Below are positions 8,388-17,146 of a stretch of DNA of 64,000 nucleotides, in pieces. The notes below the pieces were generated by a model that ran no database searches, was not told the origin of the DNA, and saw only the letters and a program-made list of their open reading frames with translations. This DNA comes from an uncultured Paracoccaceae bacterium. Lineage in GTDB: Bacteria; Pseudomonadota; Alphaproteobacteria; Rhodobacterales; Rhodobacteraceae. The translations under genes were made by a program, and so were the position numbers. How positions within the stretch are numbered: position 1 is the stretch's first letter; each line of letters opens with the position of its first letter. Location: contig CANNFR010000013.1 of assembly GCA_947503935.1 (NCBI GenBank), positions 1 through 64,000 of the forward strand. The letters are read 5' to 3'.

Positions 8388-9340
8388 AGGTCCTGGTGAT
8401 AGGTGGAACTGGTTTTGTTGGGAGCGCGTTGGCATCTAAGCTCGAGAAGCTTTCTTCAGAAACGGTATGTGTTTGCCGCAAGAAACCAAACTGCTTCCCA
8501 GGAGAAGTGATCCAAGCAAACCGAGCCGACATCCGAAGGATCCTAGATAAGATTGGAGGTAGAACATTCGACTTTACGATTGATACATGCGCAATGTCCG
8601 AACAAGACGCCGAACTATTCTTGGAGCTTCAAGACATTTCTCGTAAGTGGCTTCACATTAGTAGCGGAGCCGTTTACTCGGATACATCTCGGCCTATTTT
8701 CGACGAGGAATCAGTAGCCTTTGGCGCGGCTCACTGGGGGAAATACGGACGAAACAAGGCAAAACTCGAGAGTAGATTGCTGTCTGTCCAGAACGGAAAG
8801 TGCGAGCTAGTAGTTGTAAGGGCTCCCTACATTTACGGTCCGGGCAATAGCGCTGATCGCGAACAGTTCATCTGGCGACATGCAGCTAAAGATTTACCTA
8901 TTCTTGTCCCTCAGGAACCTGCTTATGCAAATTTCGTGCATGTGAACGACTTTGCAAATGCATTGATTGCAATTGGAGCTACAGACAGCCATTTCTTAGG
9001 AAACGTGGTCAATTTCTCTTCTCCTCGGGCAATGTCACTAAGGGAGTTCGTGCATACCTGCCTATCTGTGTATGGACCCACGAAGTCTTCAATCCGTGAT
9101 GTAGACAACACGGCTGCTGGTGTTGCTGCGCGTGAGTTTTTCCCATTTCGAACGAATAGCCTAGTGCTTTCGAATAGCAGGTTCAAATCTGTTTTCCAAA
9201 CTGGCGAATTTGAAACAGATTTCCGACAAGGCCTTAAGAGCACTCTCTCAACGTACTCAGAGAACACTCTACTAGAAACCGGGCAAACTAGCGAAGAGCG
9301 GTTTGCGTCAGCTTTAAAGCAAGCCAAGCTAAAGCCTTAG
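8384..9340 (+). CDS. NAD-dependent epimerase/dehydratase (extended SDR)
   Basis: A 318-residue extended short-chain dehydrogenase. The NAD site is GGTGFVG at 7-13, the serine is in HISSGAVYSD (Ser93/94), and the catalytic pair is Tyr121/Lys125 (GKYGRNKAK). These enzymes act on nucleotide-sugars or similar hydroxy compounds by epimerisation, dehydration or reduction. It overlaps the GMC gene by 4 nt. Together with the oxidase and aminotransferase it suggests a carbohydrate-like or polyhydroxylated core, although extended SDRs also reduce non-sugar substrates. Confidence 0.8.
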   Translation: MKVLVIGGTGFVGSALASKLEKLSSETVCVCRKKPNCFPGEVIQANRADIRRILDKIGGRTFDFTIDTCAMSEQDAELFLELQDISRKWLHISSGAVYSDTSRPIFDEESVAFGAAHWGKYGRNKAKLESRLLSVQNGKCELVVVRAPYIYGPGNSADREQFIWRHAAKDLPILVPQEPAYANFVHVNDFANALIAIGATDSHFLGNVVNFSSPRAMSLREFVHTCLSVYGPTKSSIRDVDNTAAGVAAREFFPFRTNSLVLSNSRFKSVFQTGEFETDFRQGLKSTLSTYSENTLLETGQTSEERFASALKQAKLKP

Positions 9341-9364
9341 GCGGCCAGTATTGTAGGACTAAGA

Positions 9365-10462
9365 ATGTCAGATCTAACCACAAATATATGTGTAGCGGGA
9401 ATTATGATTGCCCTGAAATCAAATTGCCCATCGATATTGAAGCGTCAAATTGATGCCCTGTACCCTTATACTTTGAGCAACAAATCAGCACCTCCAACCC
9501 GTCGAATATCGATTATGCTGACTAAACTCAAAGTGAGTCCCTCTATTCGCACGAATGATACAGCCTATGGTTCCAAGTTTGCACTGGTGCGGTGCCCCAC
9601 CAACCCACGCAATAATATTTGGCTTCACGAAGCCCCACCAAAGTCCGGGCAGCGAGTTGTGAGAGAATTCGATAGTGGGGTTGAAATATTGTTCGCTCAG
9701 GACAGTTATGAATTCAGGTTTTCTGGCTCCGGTTTCCAAGCGGCCACTAAGGTAATCTATCACGCTCTTCAACAAATCATAGCTTCACACTGCGCGGTCG
9801 ATGGTCGGTTCTTGGTGCATGCCTCAGCAGTGGAAACCGAGCTAGGCACAATTCTTTTTGTAGGTCAGAAGCGAGCCGGAAAAACTACTTGCTTCCTAGA
9901 TGCTGTAATAAACTTGGGTTGCAAACCATTAGCTTGCGACAAAGTCTATCTTTGTCGCGGTGCCGAACAACTAACTGTCGACAGTCACCCGTCGAAATTC
10001 CGCGTCCTACCTGGAACCTTGCAAAAATTCGGCGCCCAACTCACTCAGTTCATCCCCCCTGAATTTGCAAACGCCGATGCAGAAGTGTACTGGAAAGGTG
10101 AAAGCAAAGGCAAAACCTCTATACCGCTGCTACAGCTAGAGGGAGTTCTCAAACAGAGGTTTTCCCTCTCCAGCAGTCTCTTGGGCATTATTTTTCCGAA
10201 CTTGGGCCAAAGGAACGTTGGGTTTGTGAATCGTATAAGTGTGGACGAAGCGAGAAGCATACTTCTTGCCAACACCTTTGCGTTACACAATACAGAATTT
10301 GATGACTGGATTATCCATGATCAATACCAAGCTGACATTGTAGAAAGAACCGAACATATATATGCAGGAATCGCTAACGTATCTTTAATGTCCCTCAATG
10401 CCGCAGAGGAGACCACTCCACACCTCAGAAAAGCCCTAAATACGATGGGCTTAAAGCGATGA
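9365..10462 (+). CDS. HprK-like P-loop kinase
   Basis: A 365-residue protein whose second half resembles the HPr kinase fold used in RiPP-type clusters: FLVHASAVE at 149-157, a Walker A loop GQKRAGKTT at 167-175, and LACDKVYLC around 189-197, where Asp192 would match a catalytic Asp of HprK. The first 120 residues do not match the HprK N-terminal domain and look like a substrate-recognition region. HprK relatives outside sugar regulation phosphorylate peptide or small-molecule hydroxyls. It begins 24 bp after the epimerase gene and is the last gene of the run. No HPr or PTS gene is near, which argues against classical carbon regulation. Confidence 0.7.
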   Translation: MSDLTTNICVAGIMIALKSNCPSILKRQIDALYPYTLSNKSAPPTRRISIMLTKLKVSPSIRTNDTAYGSKFALVRCPTNPRNNIWLHEAPPKSGQRVVREFDSGVEILFAQDSYEFRFSGSGFQAATKVIYHALQQIIASHCAVDGRFLVHASAVETELGTILFVGQKRAGKTTCFLDAVINLGCKPLACDKVYLCRGAEQLTVDSHPSKFRVLPGTLQKFGAQLTQFIPPEFANADAEVYWKGESKGKTSIPLLQLEGVLKQRFSLSSSLLGIIFPNLGQRNVGFVNRISVDEARSILLANTFALHNTEFDDWIIHDQYQADIVERTEHIYAGIANVSLMSLNAAEETTPHLRKALNTMGLKR

Positions 10463-10718
10463 CTTGATCATCAGAACTTACCCATCTTAAGGACCCAAAG
10501 ATAGCTGTTTTGACCTGCCCATTGTCTTCAGGAAGTAAGTTCGGCAATGCATACCCCCATCCGATTGTCAGCCCGATCTCAATGGCTCTGCCGCACGAAC
10601 TTACCATGATTGTGCAGCCATTAGTCCCTGGCAAAACAGGCTTTCATTGTGTCATGCGGTTCGGTCAGCTTTGCAGGACAAAGCATGGGTAATCGGGCTG
10701 GCCTGATGGATGGGTTGG

Positions 10719-10761
10719 GTTCTCGATAGAGTTGCAGCAGTTGCTGCAATCTGAGGAGAAC
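10719..10761 (+). ncRNA. Structured leader of IS110 (possible bridge RNA part)
   Basis: Outer arms GTTCTC (10719-10724) and GAGAAC (10756-10761) enclose an inner palindrome TTGCAGCA/TGCTGCAA (10732-10749). The fold covers the AGGAG ribosome site of the transposase. IS110-group elements are known to encode their guide (bridge) RNA in the noncoding left end. The hairpin could be part of it, or a translational brake. Bases 10463-10718 hold no gene and are probably the rest of the IS left end. Confidence 0.35.
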
Positions 10762-10764
10762 GAG

Positions 10765-11799
10765 ATGGATTACTTTGTTGGTTTGGATGTGTCGCTGCGG
10801 TCTGTTGCTATTTGCGTGATTGATGCAGATGGCCGGACGGTTTTTGAACACTCGGTTGCGTGCGAGATCGACGACATCAGCGACTGTCTTGCAGGCCTGC
10901 CTTCGAGTGACCTTCGGATTGGGTTCGAAGCCGGCGCGATGAGCCAGCACCTGTTCTTCGGATTGCGGGCGGCAGGCTTCAACGTGGTCTGCATGGAGGC
11001 GCGGCAAGTGAATGCGGCGCTTTCGGCAATGCGCAACAAGACCGACAAGACAGATGCAAAGGGGATCGCCAATGTGCTTCGGTCTGGCTGGTTCAATCCT
11101 GTCCATATGAAGAGCCGGGAGTCTCATGCAGCTCGTGCGTTGCTCAGCAGCCGCAAGGCTGTGCAACGCAAGTGCATTGATCTGGCGAACGAGATACGTG
11201 GGCTGTTCCGGATTTTCGGGCTGCGCCTGCCATCGCGTGTCGATCAGGCATCCTTTGATGAGAAGGTGCGTCCAATCATCGAAGCAGATGCAGACCTGTC
11301 CCATGCGTTGCTACCGCTATTGGATGCTCGCGCGGTGCTCTTCGCTACCTACCGGGAACTGGATCGGCGCGTGAAGCGGATTGCCAGCCATGATGAGACT
11401 TGCCTACGCTTCATGGCGATCCCCGGCGTTGGGCCGATCGCGGCCCTTACCTTCAAGGCGGCAGTGGATGAGCCCAGACGCTTCACCAGTTCAAGAACAG
11501 TCGCCGCCCACTTCGGCCTAACGCCGAGGCGCTATCAGTCAGGGGAGATGGACAACCCTGGCCGCATCTCAAAGGCAGGCGATGCCGATGTTCGGTCCGC
11601 GCTCTACGCAGCGGCGAACGCGATGATGATGCGATCCGTCGCCAGCTCTGAGATCAAGAGTTGGGGCCTTTGGCTGATGCGCCGGAAAGGCCGCCGCAGA
11701 GCCGTTGTCGCCGTTGCCCGCAAGCTTGCTGTCATCATGCACCGCATGTGGGCCGACAACACCGAGTTCCGTCAAAGACCGTTGGAGGGTGCCGCATGA
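10765..11799 (+). CDS. IS110-family transposase
   Basis: A 344-residue recombinase with the two IS110 domains: an N-terminal DEDD RuvC-like domain starting FVGLDVSLRSVAI (first Asp at residue 8) with NKTDKTDAKGIANVL in mid-domain, and a C-terminal Tnp20 domain with FMAIPGVGPIAALTF, AHFGLTPRRYQSGE and a serine-rich stretch (SVASSEIKSWGLW). Length is normal and the frame intact. I chose the ATG at 10765 because AGGAG sits 8 bp ahead. Such elements transpose seamlessly without terminal repeats, so exact ends cannot be read here; the element probably spans from before 10719 to near 12050. It separates the low-GC cluster from the SDR gene. Confidence 0.9.
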   Translation: MDYFVGLDVSLRSVAICVIDADGRTVFEHSVACEIDDISDCLAGLPSSDLRIGFEAGAMSQHLFFGLRAAGFNVVCMEARQVNAALSAMRNKTDKTDAKGIANVLRSGWFNPVHMKSRESHAARALLSSRKAVQRKCIDLANEIRGLFRIFGLRLPSRVDQASFDEKVRPIIEADADLSHALLPLLDARAVLFATYRELDRRVKRIASHDETCLRFMAIPGVGPIAALTFKAAVDEPRRFTSSRTVAAHFGLTPRRYQSGEMDNPGRISKAGDADVRSALYAAANAMMMRSVASSEIKSWGLWLMRRKGRRRAVVAVARKLAVIMHRMWADNTEFRQRPLEGAA

Positions 11800-12086
11800 A
11801 CTAAACCTCCAACAATCAACGACGGGAACGTCCCTCACCGGACGAGGTCAGCGGATGACGCCGAAAACGGCTGCTGCGCCATTCAAAGCGCGAGACTAAG
11901 CTGGGTGCTCCGCGACCGATCCGACACATGCATGCAGCGGTCCAACCGAACCGGACCAACAATGACTGCGAAGAGAAGCTTGACCCGGATGAGAGACCAG
12001 ATCCCAAAGACGGAAACGAAATGATGAAATGAACTTGACCCAAACGCCCGATTAGAGAAGCTACCGTTGATGTTCGGAATACAAAC
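11800..12086. other. Non-coding stretch, right end of IS110 and flank
   Basis: No convincing coding frame. The first part is probably the noncoding right end of the IS110 element. I could not find a boundary, as expected for an element without inverted repeats. Nothing else is recognisable. Confidence 0.5.
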
Positions 12087-12127
12087 GGCGACTTTAAGAC
12101 AAGTCTTGATGATCCACTAAAGTCGCC
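12087..12127 (-). terminator. Terminator-like hairpin after the SDR gene
   Basis: GGCGACTTTA (12087-12096) and TAAAGTCGCC (12118-12127) form a perfect 10-bp stem, with a small AGAC/GTCT stem possible inside the loop. It lies just 3' of the minus-strand SDR gene. The T-tract is weak, so function as a terminator is only likely. Confidence 0.45.
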
Positions 12128-12142
12128 ATCTGCATTCGCAAA

Positions 12143-12763
12143 TCAAACAGGTATTAGGTTTCCGTCCCATGTCTCGAAGCGTCCGGTGTTTTCATGTGAT
12201 AGGTATTCAAAGCGCTTCATTAGCCCACTGGCAGAATCTTCTGGGGTAACGGTGGCATTCGGACCACCCATGTCGGTGCTAACCCATCCGGGATGGTAAA
12301 CGCCAACAGGAACAGGGTCTAAGGCAGTCGCTAGGTTAAATCCTAGGTTTGCGACTGCCGCCTTGGAAGCTCGGTAAACCAAAGCGTTACCTTTCGCTTT
12401 TGTCGATGAACCCATCTGCGATGAGATGATAGCGATCTTTCCATCAGCCGCTTCAACATTTGGCAAAAATGCCTGAACAGTCAAAAACACTCCCATGACA
12501 TTTGTTGCGAAGCTATCGGTCCATTGCTTGACAGGGTAGCCATTTCGATAGCCTTCTTCTTTATCCAGATAAACGCCTGCATTGCACACAAGCAAATCTA
12601 TGGGTTCACCCGACAGGTTATCCGCAAAGCTCTTCACCGACCTTTCGTCAGTCACATTCATATCCTGCCGTGTCGTGCCGGTAACCCGATAGCCAAGCGC
12701 TTGGTATTGACGAGCTAATTCAGCCCCAATTCCGCGAGAAGTGCCAGTTATTAGAATGTGCAT
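12143..12763 (-). CDS. Short-chain dehydrogenase/reductase
   Basis: A 206-residue classical SDR. The cofactor loop TGTSRGIG is at the N-terminus, followed by DLLVCNAGV; the catalytic Ser is in AIISSQMGS and the Tyr-Lys pair in YRASKAAV. The start was placed at the Met of MHILITGTS; six extra residues are possible from an upstream ATG. It is shorter than the usual 240-250 residues because of a compact C-terminus. It stands alone between two mobile elements. Substrate unknown. It could be a displaced member of the low-GC cluster or an unrelated cargo gene. Confidence 0.8.
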   Translation of the reverse strand: MHILITGTSRGIGAELARQYQALGYRVTGTTRQDMNVTDERSVKSFADNLSGEPIDLLVCNAGVYLDKEEGYRNGYPVKQWTDSFATNVMGVFLTVQAFLPNVEAADGKIAIISSQMGSSTKAKGNALVYRASKAAVANLGFNLATALDPVPVGVYHPGWVSTDMGGPNATVTPEDSASGLMKRFEYLSHENTGRFETWDGNLIPV

Positions 12764-12997
12764 GAGTCTATCCCAAATCATTTCCTAAGCCGACTTTGGC
12801 GCTGTAGCAGAACATTTGCAATATGGGCTCTTTCGACACCTTCGCCGCTGATTCAACGGATGGGGTCTCTGTGTGTTGGGACAGAAATGCTTGAGGTTTG
12901 GGTCGGGATTGAATGACTTGAATTCTTTGTTTCGTAAGTTTTGACTACCACAAGAGTCAAAGGTTCGTGACGTTCCACACCGGGACTGTCAATGGTC

Positions 12998-13197
12998 GTA
13001 ACCGGTGCACTGACCCCACCTTCCTTGTGAGCTTCTGATCTGCGAGCCCATGCGTGGTGTAGTTTTGCAGGGGTTTTCTCCATGGAGCGCTCAACGGAGT
13101 TTCTCACGGACATTGATGCGATTGTTGGACCTCGGGGTCACCGGCGGTGGCCGGATGCGCTGAAGGCGCGGATTGTGGCTGAGACGTTGGTCAAGGG
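12998..13197 (+). mobile_element. IS66-family remnant (left end and start of tnpA)
   Basis: From 13082 a frame reads [20 protein letters not shown] and then [19 protein letters not shown], the N-terminus of the small IS66 accessory protein TnpA. It breaks at the IS21 terminal repeat at 13198 and does not resume beyond the IS21 right end, so the rest was lost. GTAACCGGTGC at 12998 resembles an IS66 left end. The 235 bases before it, back to the SDR start, show nothing. Confidence 0.65.
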
Positions 13198-13311
13198 TGT
13201 GGAACGGCATGCAAAACTGACCCCCATCTTGGGGTGATCGGCGTCCAAAAGTGACCCCCCTGATAATTCTGATCAGAAGCTTCCTCAAAAGCATGAGGGA
13301 GCAGTCAGGGG

Positions 13312-14958
13312 ATGTTGGTTGTGGAGACGATCGCGAAGATCAGGCGAACTCATTTTGCCGAGGGCAAGTCGATCAAGCAGATCTGCCGCGAGTTGCGGTT
13401 GTCGCGGAACACGGTGCGGAAAGTCATCAGAACTGTTGCGACCGAGCTCACCTATGACCGCACGACGCAGCCGCGTCCGAAGATCGATCCCTGGCGGCCC
13501 GAACTGGACGACATGCTGGCCGAGAATGCCCGACGGCCGAAGCGGGAACGCCTGACACTGATCCGGGTCTACGAGGAGCTGCGCAACCGCGGCTATGACG
13601 GCAGCTATGATGCCGTGCGCCGATATGCGGCCAGTTGGTCGAAGGCGGCACAGGAGGCGTCGACCAGCGCCTATGTCCCGTTGAGCTTCGATCCGGGCGA
13701 GGCCCACCAGTTCGACTGGAGCCATGAGATCGTGATCCTCGACGGCGTGACCACGACGGTCAAGGTCGCCCATGTCCGTCTCTGCCACAGCCGGATGCCG
13801 TTCGTGCGGGCCTATCCCCGTGAGACCCAAGAGATGGTATTCGACGCGCACGACAGGGCCTTCGCGTTCTTCGGCGGGGCCTGTGCCCGGGGCATCTATG
13901 ATAACATGAAGACGGCGGTGGACACGATCTTCGTTGGCAAGGATCGCGCCTACAATCGCCGGTTCCAGCAGATGTGCGGGCATTATCTGGTCGATCCGGT
14001 TGCCTGTACCCCGGCCTCCGGCTGGGAGAAGGGTCAGGTCGAGAACAAGGTGAGCGTGATCCGGCGGCGGTTCTTCGTGCCGCGGCCGAAGTTCAGATCG
14101 TATGCCGAACTGAATGCCTGGCTCGAGGACCGATGCATCGCCTATGCCAAGGCGAACAAACATCCCGACGTCCCGGACAAGACGATCTGGGAGGTATTCG
14201 AAGAGGAGCGTCCGAACCTGGTGCCTTATGTCGGCCCGTTCGATGGATTCCATGCCGTCCCCGCGTCGGTGTCCAAAACCTGTCTCGTGCGGTTCGACAA
14301 GAACCGTTACTCGGTCGACGCCCGCTCGGTTGCCCGGCCCGTCGAGATCCGCGCCTATGCCGACCGTCTGGAATGCTGGCAAGATGGACGGATCGTGGGA
14401 CGCCATGATCGCGCCTTTGGCCGCGGCAAGACGATATACGACCCGCTCCACTACATCCCGGTTCTGGCGCGCAAACCTGGTGCCCTGCGCAACGGGGCAC
14501 CGTTCAAGGAGTGGGACCTGCCTCCAGCCCTGCGCCGTGTTCAGCGCAAGCTCGAACGGCAGCCCGGTGGCGACCGCCAGGTGGTCGATATCCTCGGCGC
14601 CGTGCTCACCGACGGTCTGGATGCAGTCGAAGCCGCCTGTGCGGAGGCACTGTCTCACAACGTTCACTCCGCCGGCGTCGTGCTGAACATCCTAGCGCGT
14701 CACCGCGAACCGCCGCCACCCCTGACGATCGCGACGCCGGAGGCGCTGAAGCTGGGCCGCGAGCCTGCGGCCAATTGCGATCGTTATGACAGCCTGAGGA
14801 GAACAACGAATGGAAAGATCACAGGTGCTGGACGCCATGGGTCAGCTGAAGCTCTACGGCATGAGGACGGCCTACGACGAGATCATCACCACGGCGGTCA
14901 AACGACAGCACGAGCCGCAGCAGATCATCGGCGATTTGCTGACCGCCGAGATCCGTGA
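13312..14958 (+). CDS. istA: IS21 transposase IstA
   Basis: A DDE transposase with an N-terminal helix-turn-helix ([20 protein letters not shown]) and an integrase core: Asp in AHQFDWSHE, Asp in [12 protein letters not shown], Glu in [14 protein letters not shown]-terminal Mu-like beta-barrel region follows ([19 protein letters not shown]). The homologous part appears to end around [12 protein letters not shown] near 14815. This copy has no stop there and reads on for nearly 50 arginine/histidine-rich residues across the istB start, giving a 149-nt overlap. The tail is probably read-through rather than a functional domain. Confidence 0.9.
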   Translation: MLVVETIAKIRRTHFAEGKSIKQICRELRLSRNTVRKVIRTVATELTYDRTTQPRPKIDPWRPELDDMLAENARRPKRERLTLIRVYEELRNRGYDGSYDAVRRYAASWSKAAQEASTSAYVPLSFDPGEAHQFDWSHEIVILDGVTTTVKVAHVRLCHSRMPFVRAYPRETQEMVFDAHDRAFAFFGGACARGIYDNMKTAVDTIFVGKDRAYNRRFQQMCGHYLVDPVACTPASGWEKGQVENKVSVIRRRFFVPRPKFRSYAELNAWLEDRCIAYAKANKHPDVPDKTIWEVFEEERPNLVPYVGPFDGFHAVPASVSKTCLVRFDKNRYSVDARSVARPVEIRAYADRLECWQDGRIVGRHDRAFGRGKTIYDPLHYIPVLARKPGALRNGAPFKEWDLPPALRRVQRKLERQPGGDRQVVDILGAVLTDGLDAVEAACAEALSHNVHSAGVVLNILARHREPPPPLTIATPEALKLGREPAANCDRYDSLRRTTNGKITGAGRHGSAEALRHEDGLRRDHHHGGQTTARAAADHRRFADRRDP

Positions 14959-15538
14959 GAAGCAGGCGCGCTCGATCAAATACCAGATGACCATCGCCAA
15001 ACTGCCGCTGGCCAAGGAGGTCGACGAGTTCGACTTCGAAGCGGCCGAGGTCAACGAGACCCTGATCCGCGACCTCGCCACCGGCGACTTCCTGGATCAT
15101 CAACGCAACCTCGTGCTGATCGGCGGCACGGGGACCGGCAAGACCCATCTCGCGGTCAGCATCACGCGCGCCTGTATCCGGAACGGCCGCCGCGGGCGGT
15201 TCTTCAATGTCGTCGATCTCGTCAACAAGCTCGACGCAGAAGCGCGCGCCGAGCGCCAGGGTAGAACCGCCGATCTGATCTCCCGCCTCGACTTCCTGAT
15301 CCTGGACGAACTTGGTTACCTCCCGTTCGCCCAGACCGGCGGCCAGCTCCTGTTCCACCTGATCAGCAAACTCTACGAACGAACTTCTATCATCGTCACA
15401 ACCAACCTCGCCTTTGGCGAATGGCCGACCGTCTTCGGCGACGCAAAGATGACCACCGCACTCCTCGACCGCCTCACCCACCATTGCGAAATCGTCGAGA
15501 CCGGCAACGAAAGCTGGCGCTTCAAAAACAGAGCATAG
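14810..15538 (+). CDS. istB: IS21 helper ATPase IstB
   Basis: A 242-residue AAA+ ATPase of the DnaC/IstB type that loads IstA at target DNA. Walker A is [13 protein letters not shown] and Walker B is [12 protein letters not shown]; an arginine-finger region follows ([20 protein letters not shown]). The start ATG lies inside istA. Length and motifs are complete, so with istA the element may still transpose. Confidence 0.92.
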   Translation: MERSQVLDAMGQLKLYGMRTAYDEIITTAVKRQHEPQQIIGDLLTAEIREKQARSIKYQMTIAKLPLAKEVDEFDFEAAEVNETLIRDLATGDFLDHQRNLVLIGGTGTGKTHLAVSITRACIRNGRRGRFFNVVDLVNKLDAEARAERQGRTADLISRLDFLILDELGYLPFAQTGGQLLFHLISKLYERTSIIVTTNLAFGEWPTVFGDAKMTTALLDRLTHHCEIVETGNESWRFKNRA

Positions 15539-15668
15539 CGCGAACGGCAACCCCGCTGGCCCGCCGCCGCTGCGTTATATGGAGACTACGCAGCGCCGGG
15601 CCAGCTCACCTCCAGGGGGTCAATATTGGACGCCGATAGGGGGTCACGATTGGATGCCGATTGACACA

Positions 15669-15809
15669 GTATCGGACATGGACCGGCTGCCCACCTCCAG
15701 GCAGGTGGCCTTCGCAGAGAAACTCGCCCGGATCAAACGGCGCGCCGTCCCCGACGAATGTTTCCGCGACAGAGGGCTGATGTCGAAGTGGATCGACGGG
15801 AACAGGTGA
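15669..15809 (+). pseudogene. C-terminal gene scrap right of IS21
   Basis: Directly after the IS21 right end an open frame reads LPTSRQVAFAEKLARIKRR, then AVPDECFRDRGLMSKWIDGN and a stop. It resembles short C-terminal tails I associate with topoisomerase/zinc-finger-type proteins on proteobacterial mobile DNA, but I cannot name it with confidence. The 5' part is missing. From 15810 to 15993 there is only a small hairpin (GCCAGCC/GGCTGGC, 15888-15905) and no gene. Confidence 0.4.
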
Positions 15810-15993
15810 GGACGGCACCGGCTGGTGACACCCGTGCGGCCGTCCGGAGCTCTTGCCACACCGTAGTTTGGCAAACTGAGCGTAGTTGCCAGCCTACAGG
15901 CTGGCAGATTGGCTCTTCAGGACTTCAACCGCGGTCAACCGCCTTTCAGAGCCGGGCCAGCTCGGTGAGGGCCGCGTCCTTCATCTGCACGGC

Positions 15994-16701
15994 TTACTCT
16001 TCAGCGATGAGCTTTCGAACGACGCTGACTGGCAAGAACAGCCTCAGCAGGTTCGATGCGAGCGGCAGAAAGCCGTAGCTTTCGTATGCGTGCTGTTCGA
16101 TCAGCTTTGTCAGCCCGTCGATGCGAGCATTGAGGCCGTTCAGTTGATGGCACATCACGCCGAGAATGCCGTCTGCGATCTCGGGCATTTCCAATTGGTC
16201 TTCTGTGCCGTGCTCACGGGCAAATTTGGACACAGCCTCGATTCCTGTTGGCAAGATATGTCCAAACTCCCGGAGTATGCTTCGGATCATATTCACGACC
16301 TGAGTGCGCTGTCGAACGACCAGATCCCGGGCACGATGAATGGCAAGTACGGCCTGCTGGTCCTCGGACTTGATCTCAACAAACCGCATGGTTGGTCGAC
16401 GAACCGCTTCACAAATCGCCTCGGCATCCGCCGCGTCCGTTTTGCCGCGCTTCACATAAGCTTTGACGTAGGCTGCTGGCATGAGCCGAACATCATGACC
16501 AAGCTTACGCAGCTCACGACCCCAGTGATGCGCTGATCCGCAGGCTTCCATGCCGACCACACAACGGGGCAATGCTTCGAAGAACGCGAGCAGCTTCGCA
16601 CGTTTGATCTTCTTGTTGATGATCTTGCGCCCGGTGGCTGAAACGCAGTGAACTTGAAAAACGTCCTTGGCCAAATCCAGGCCCACAGTCTTTACTGTCA
16701 T
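15994..16701 (-). pseudogene. Truncated IS110-family transposase
   Basis: The first about 190 residues are a clear IS110 RuvC-like domain: TVGLDLAKDVFQVH, VGMEACGSAHHWGREL, KRGKTDAADAEAICEAV, QVVNMIRSILREFG. After about residue 190 the similarity ends in an unrelated 40-residue tail, and the Tnp20 domain with its catalytic serine is absent. At 235 residues against about 340 it cannot be active. It is a different IS110 lineage from the copy at 10765. Its 5' noncoding end is well preserved and strongly structured. Confidence 0.8.
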
Positions 16702-16777
16702 TGGATGGCTCCTCTCCTAGCAGTCGATGACAACTGCACTTTGGCACGTTCGATGCCGGTGGAGCAGGAGCCATCCA
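16702..16777 (-). ncRNA. Long hairpin ahead of the truncated IS110
   Basis: TGGATGGCTCCT (16702-16713) pairs perfectly with AGGAGCCATCCA (16766-16777). CTCC and GGAG extend the stem after a one-base bulge, with about 40 bases of loop. It sits immediately 5' of the transposase gene, where IS110 elements carry their bridge RNA with internal guide loops. The structure is seen; the RNA role is inferred from the family. Confidence 0.4.
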
Positions 16778-16897
16778 CCTCATCCGGTTTGGGCCGATTC
16801 CTGTTGGCCATTGCACATTGCGAATCGAGAGATCGGCAGCCTCCGTCATGCGACTTTCGACTGGACTTGGCGGCCAAAGGAAGCGTCAGTCGCCGGT

Positions 16898-17113
16898 ATG
16901 GAGAACGGTCCCAAAGACACGGTTCAGCGGCTCTTTGGCGAGGTGACGGCGCATCTAGAAGATGCAGCCCTTGCGGCGCTGGAAGGATAGTCGCCGTCGA
17001 TCGACGCGGAAAAGGTGCGGGTCGCGGCAACGTCGGTGCGAGGGCATCTGGAGCAGATTGGCCAGAAGCTCGATGCGGCGGAGATGATTACGGCTCGGTA
17101 TCTGCGGCGCTGA
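16898..17113 (+). pseudogene. Small phage-like ORF split by an amber codon
   Basis: A frame of 71 sense-like codons starts MENGPKDTVQRLFGEVTAHL and ends EMITARYLRR, interrupted only by TAG at 16988-16990. Both halves have the same helical, acidic character, which suggests one original gene with a point nonsense mutation. It lies next to the terminase gene on the opposite strand. Function unknown. Alternatively the first 30 codons alone are a real micro-ORF. Confidence 0.4.
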
Positions 17114-17146
17114 TGGCGCAGAACTGATCCGTGAGATCATGGCTTT

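Larger units (their letters stand above)
13198..15668 (+). mobile_element. Complete IS21-family element
   Basis: The 2.47-kb element has related ends: each starts TGTG and contains an outer and an inner copy of a CGGC(A/G)T(G/C)CAA...TGACCCCC block, the multiple terminal repeats typical of IS21. Between them lie istA and istB. The bases outside the two ends do not match, so no target duplication is visible. That means the flanks were recombined after insertion: on the left an IS66 remnant, on the right an unrelated gene tail. Confidence 0.88.

Noticed and set aside
10510-10692. A 60-codon ORF after the kinase gene, considered as a precursor peptide
   Set aside because: No ribosome site, no leader-core organisation, and the stretch is better explained as the IS110 left end.
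12853-13113. An 86-codon minus-strand frame
   Set aside because: It covers the IS66 end and antisense of tnpA; no recognisable content.
13285-14667. A 460-codon minus-strand frame opposite istA
   Set aside because: IstA on the plus strand has all catalytic motifs within IS21 ends; shadow frame.
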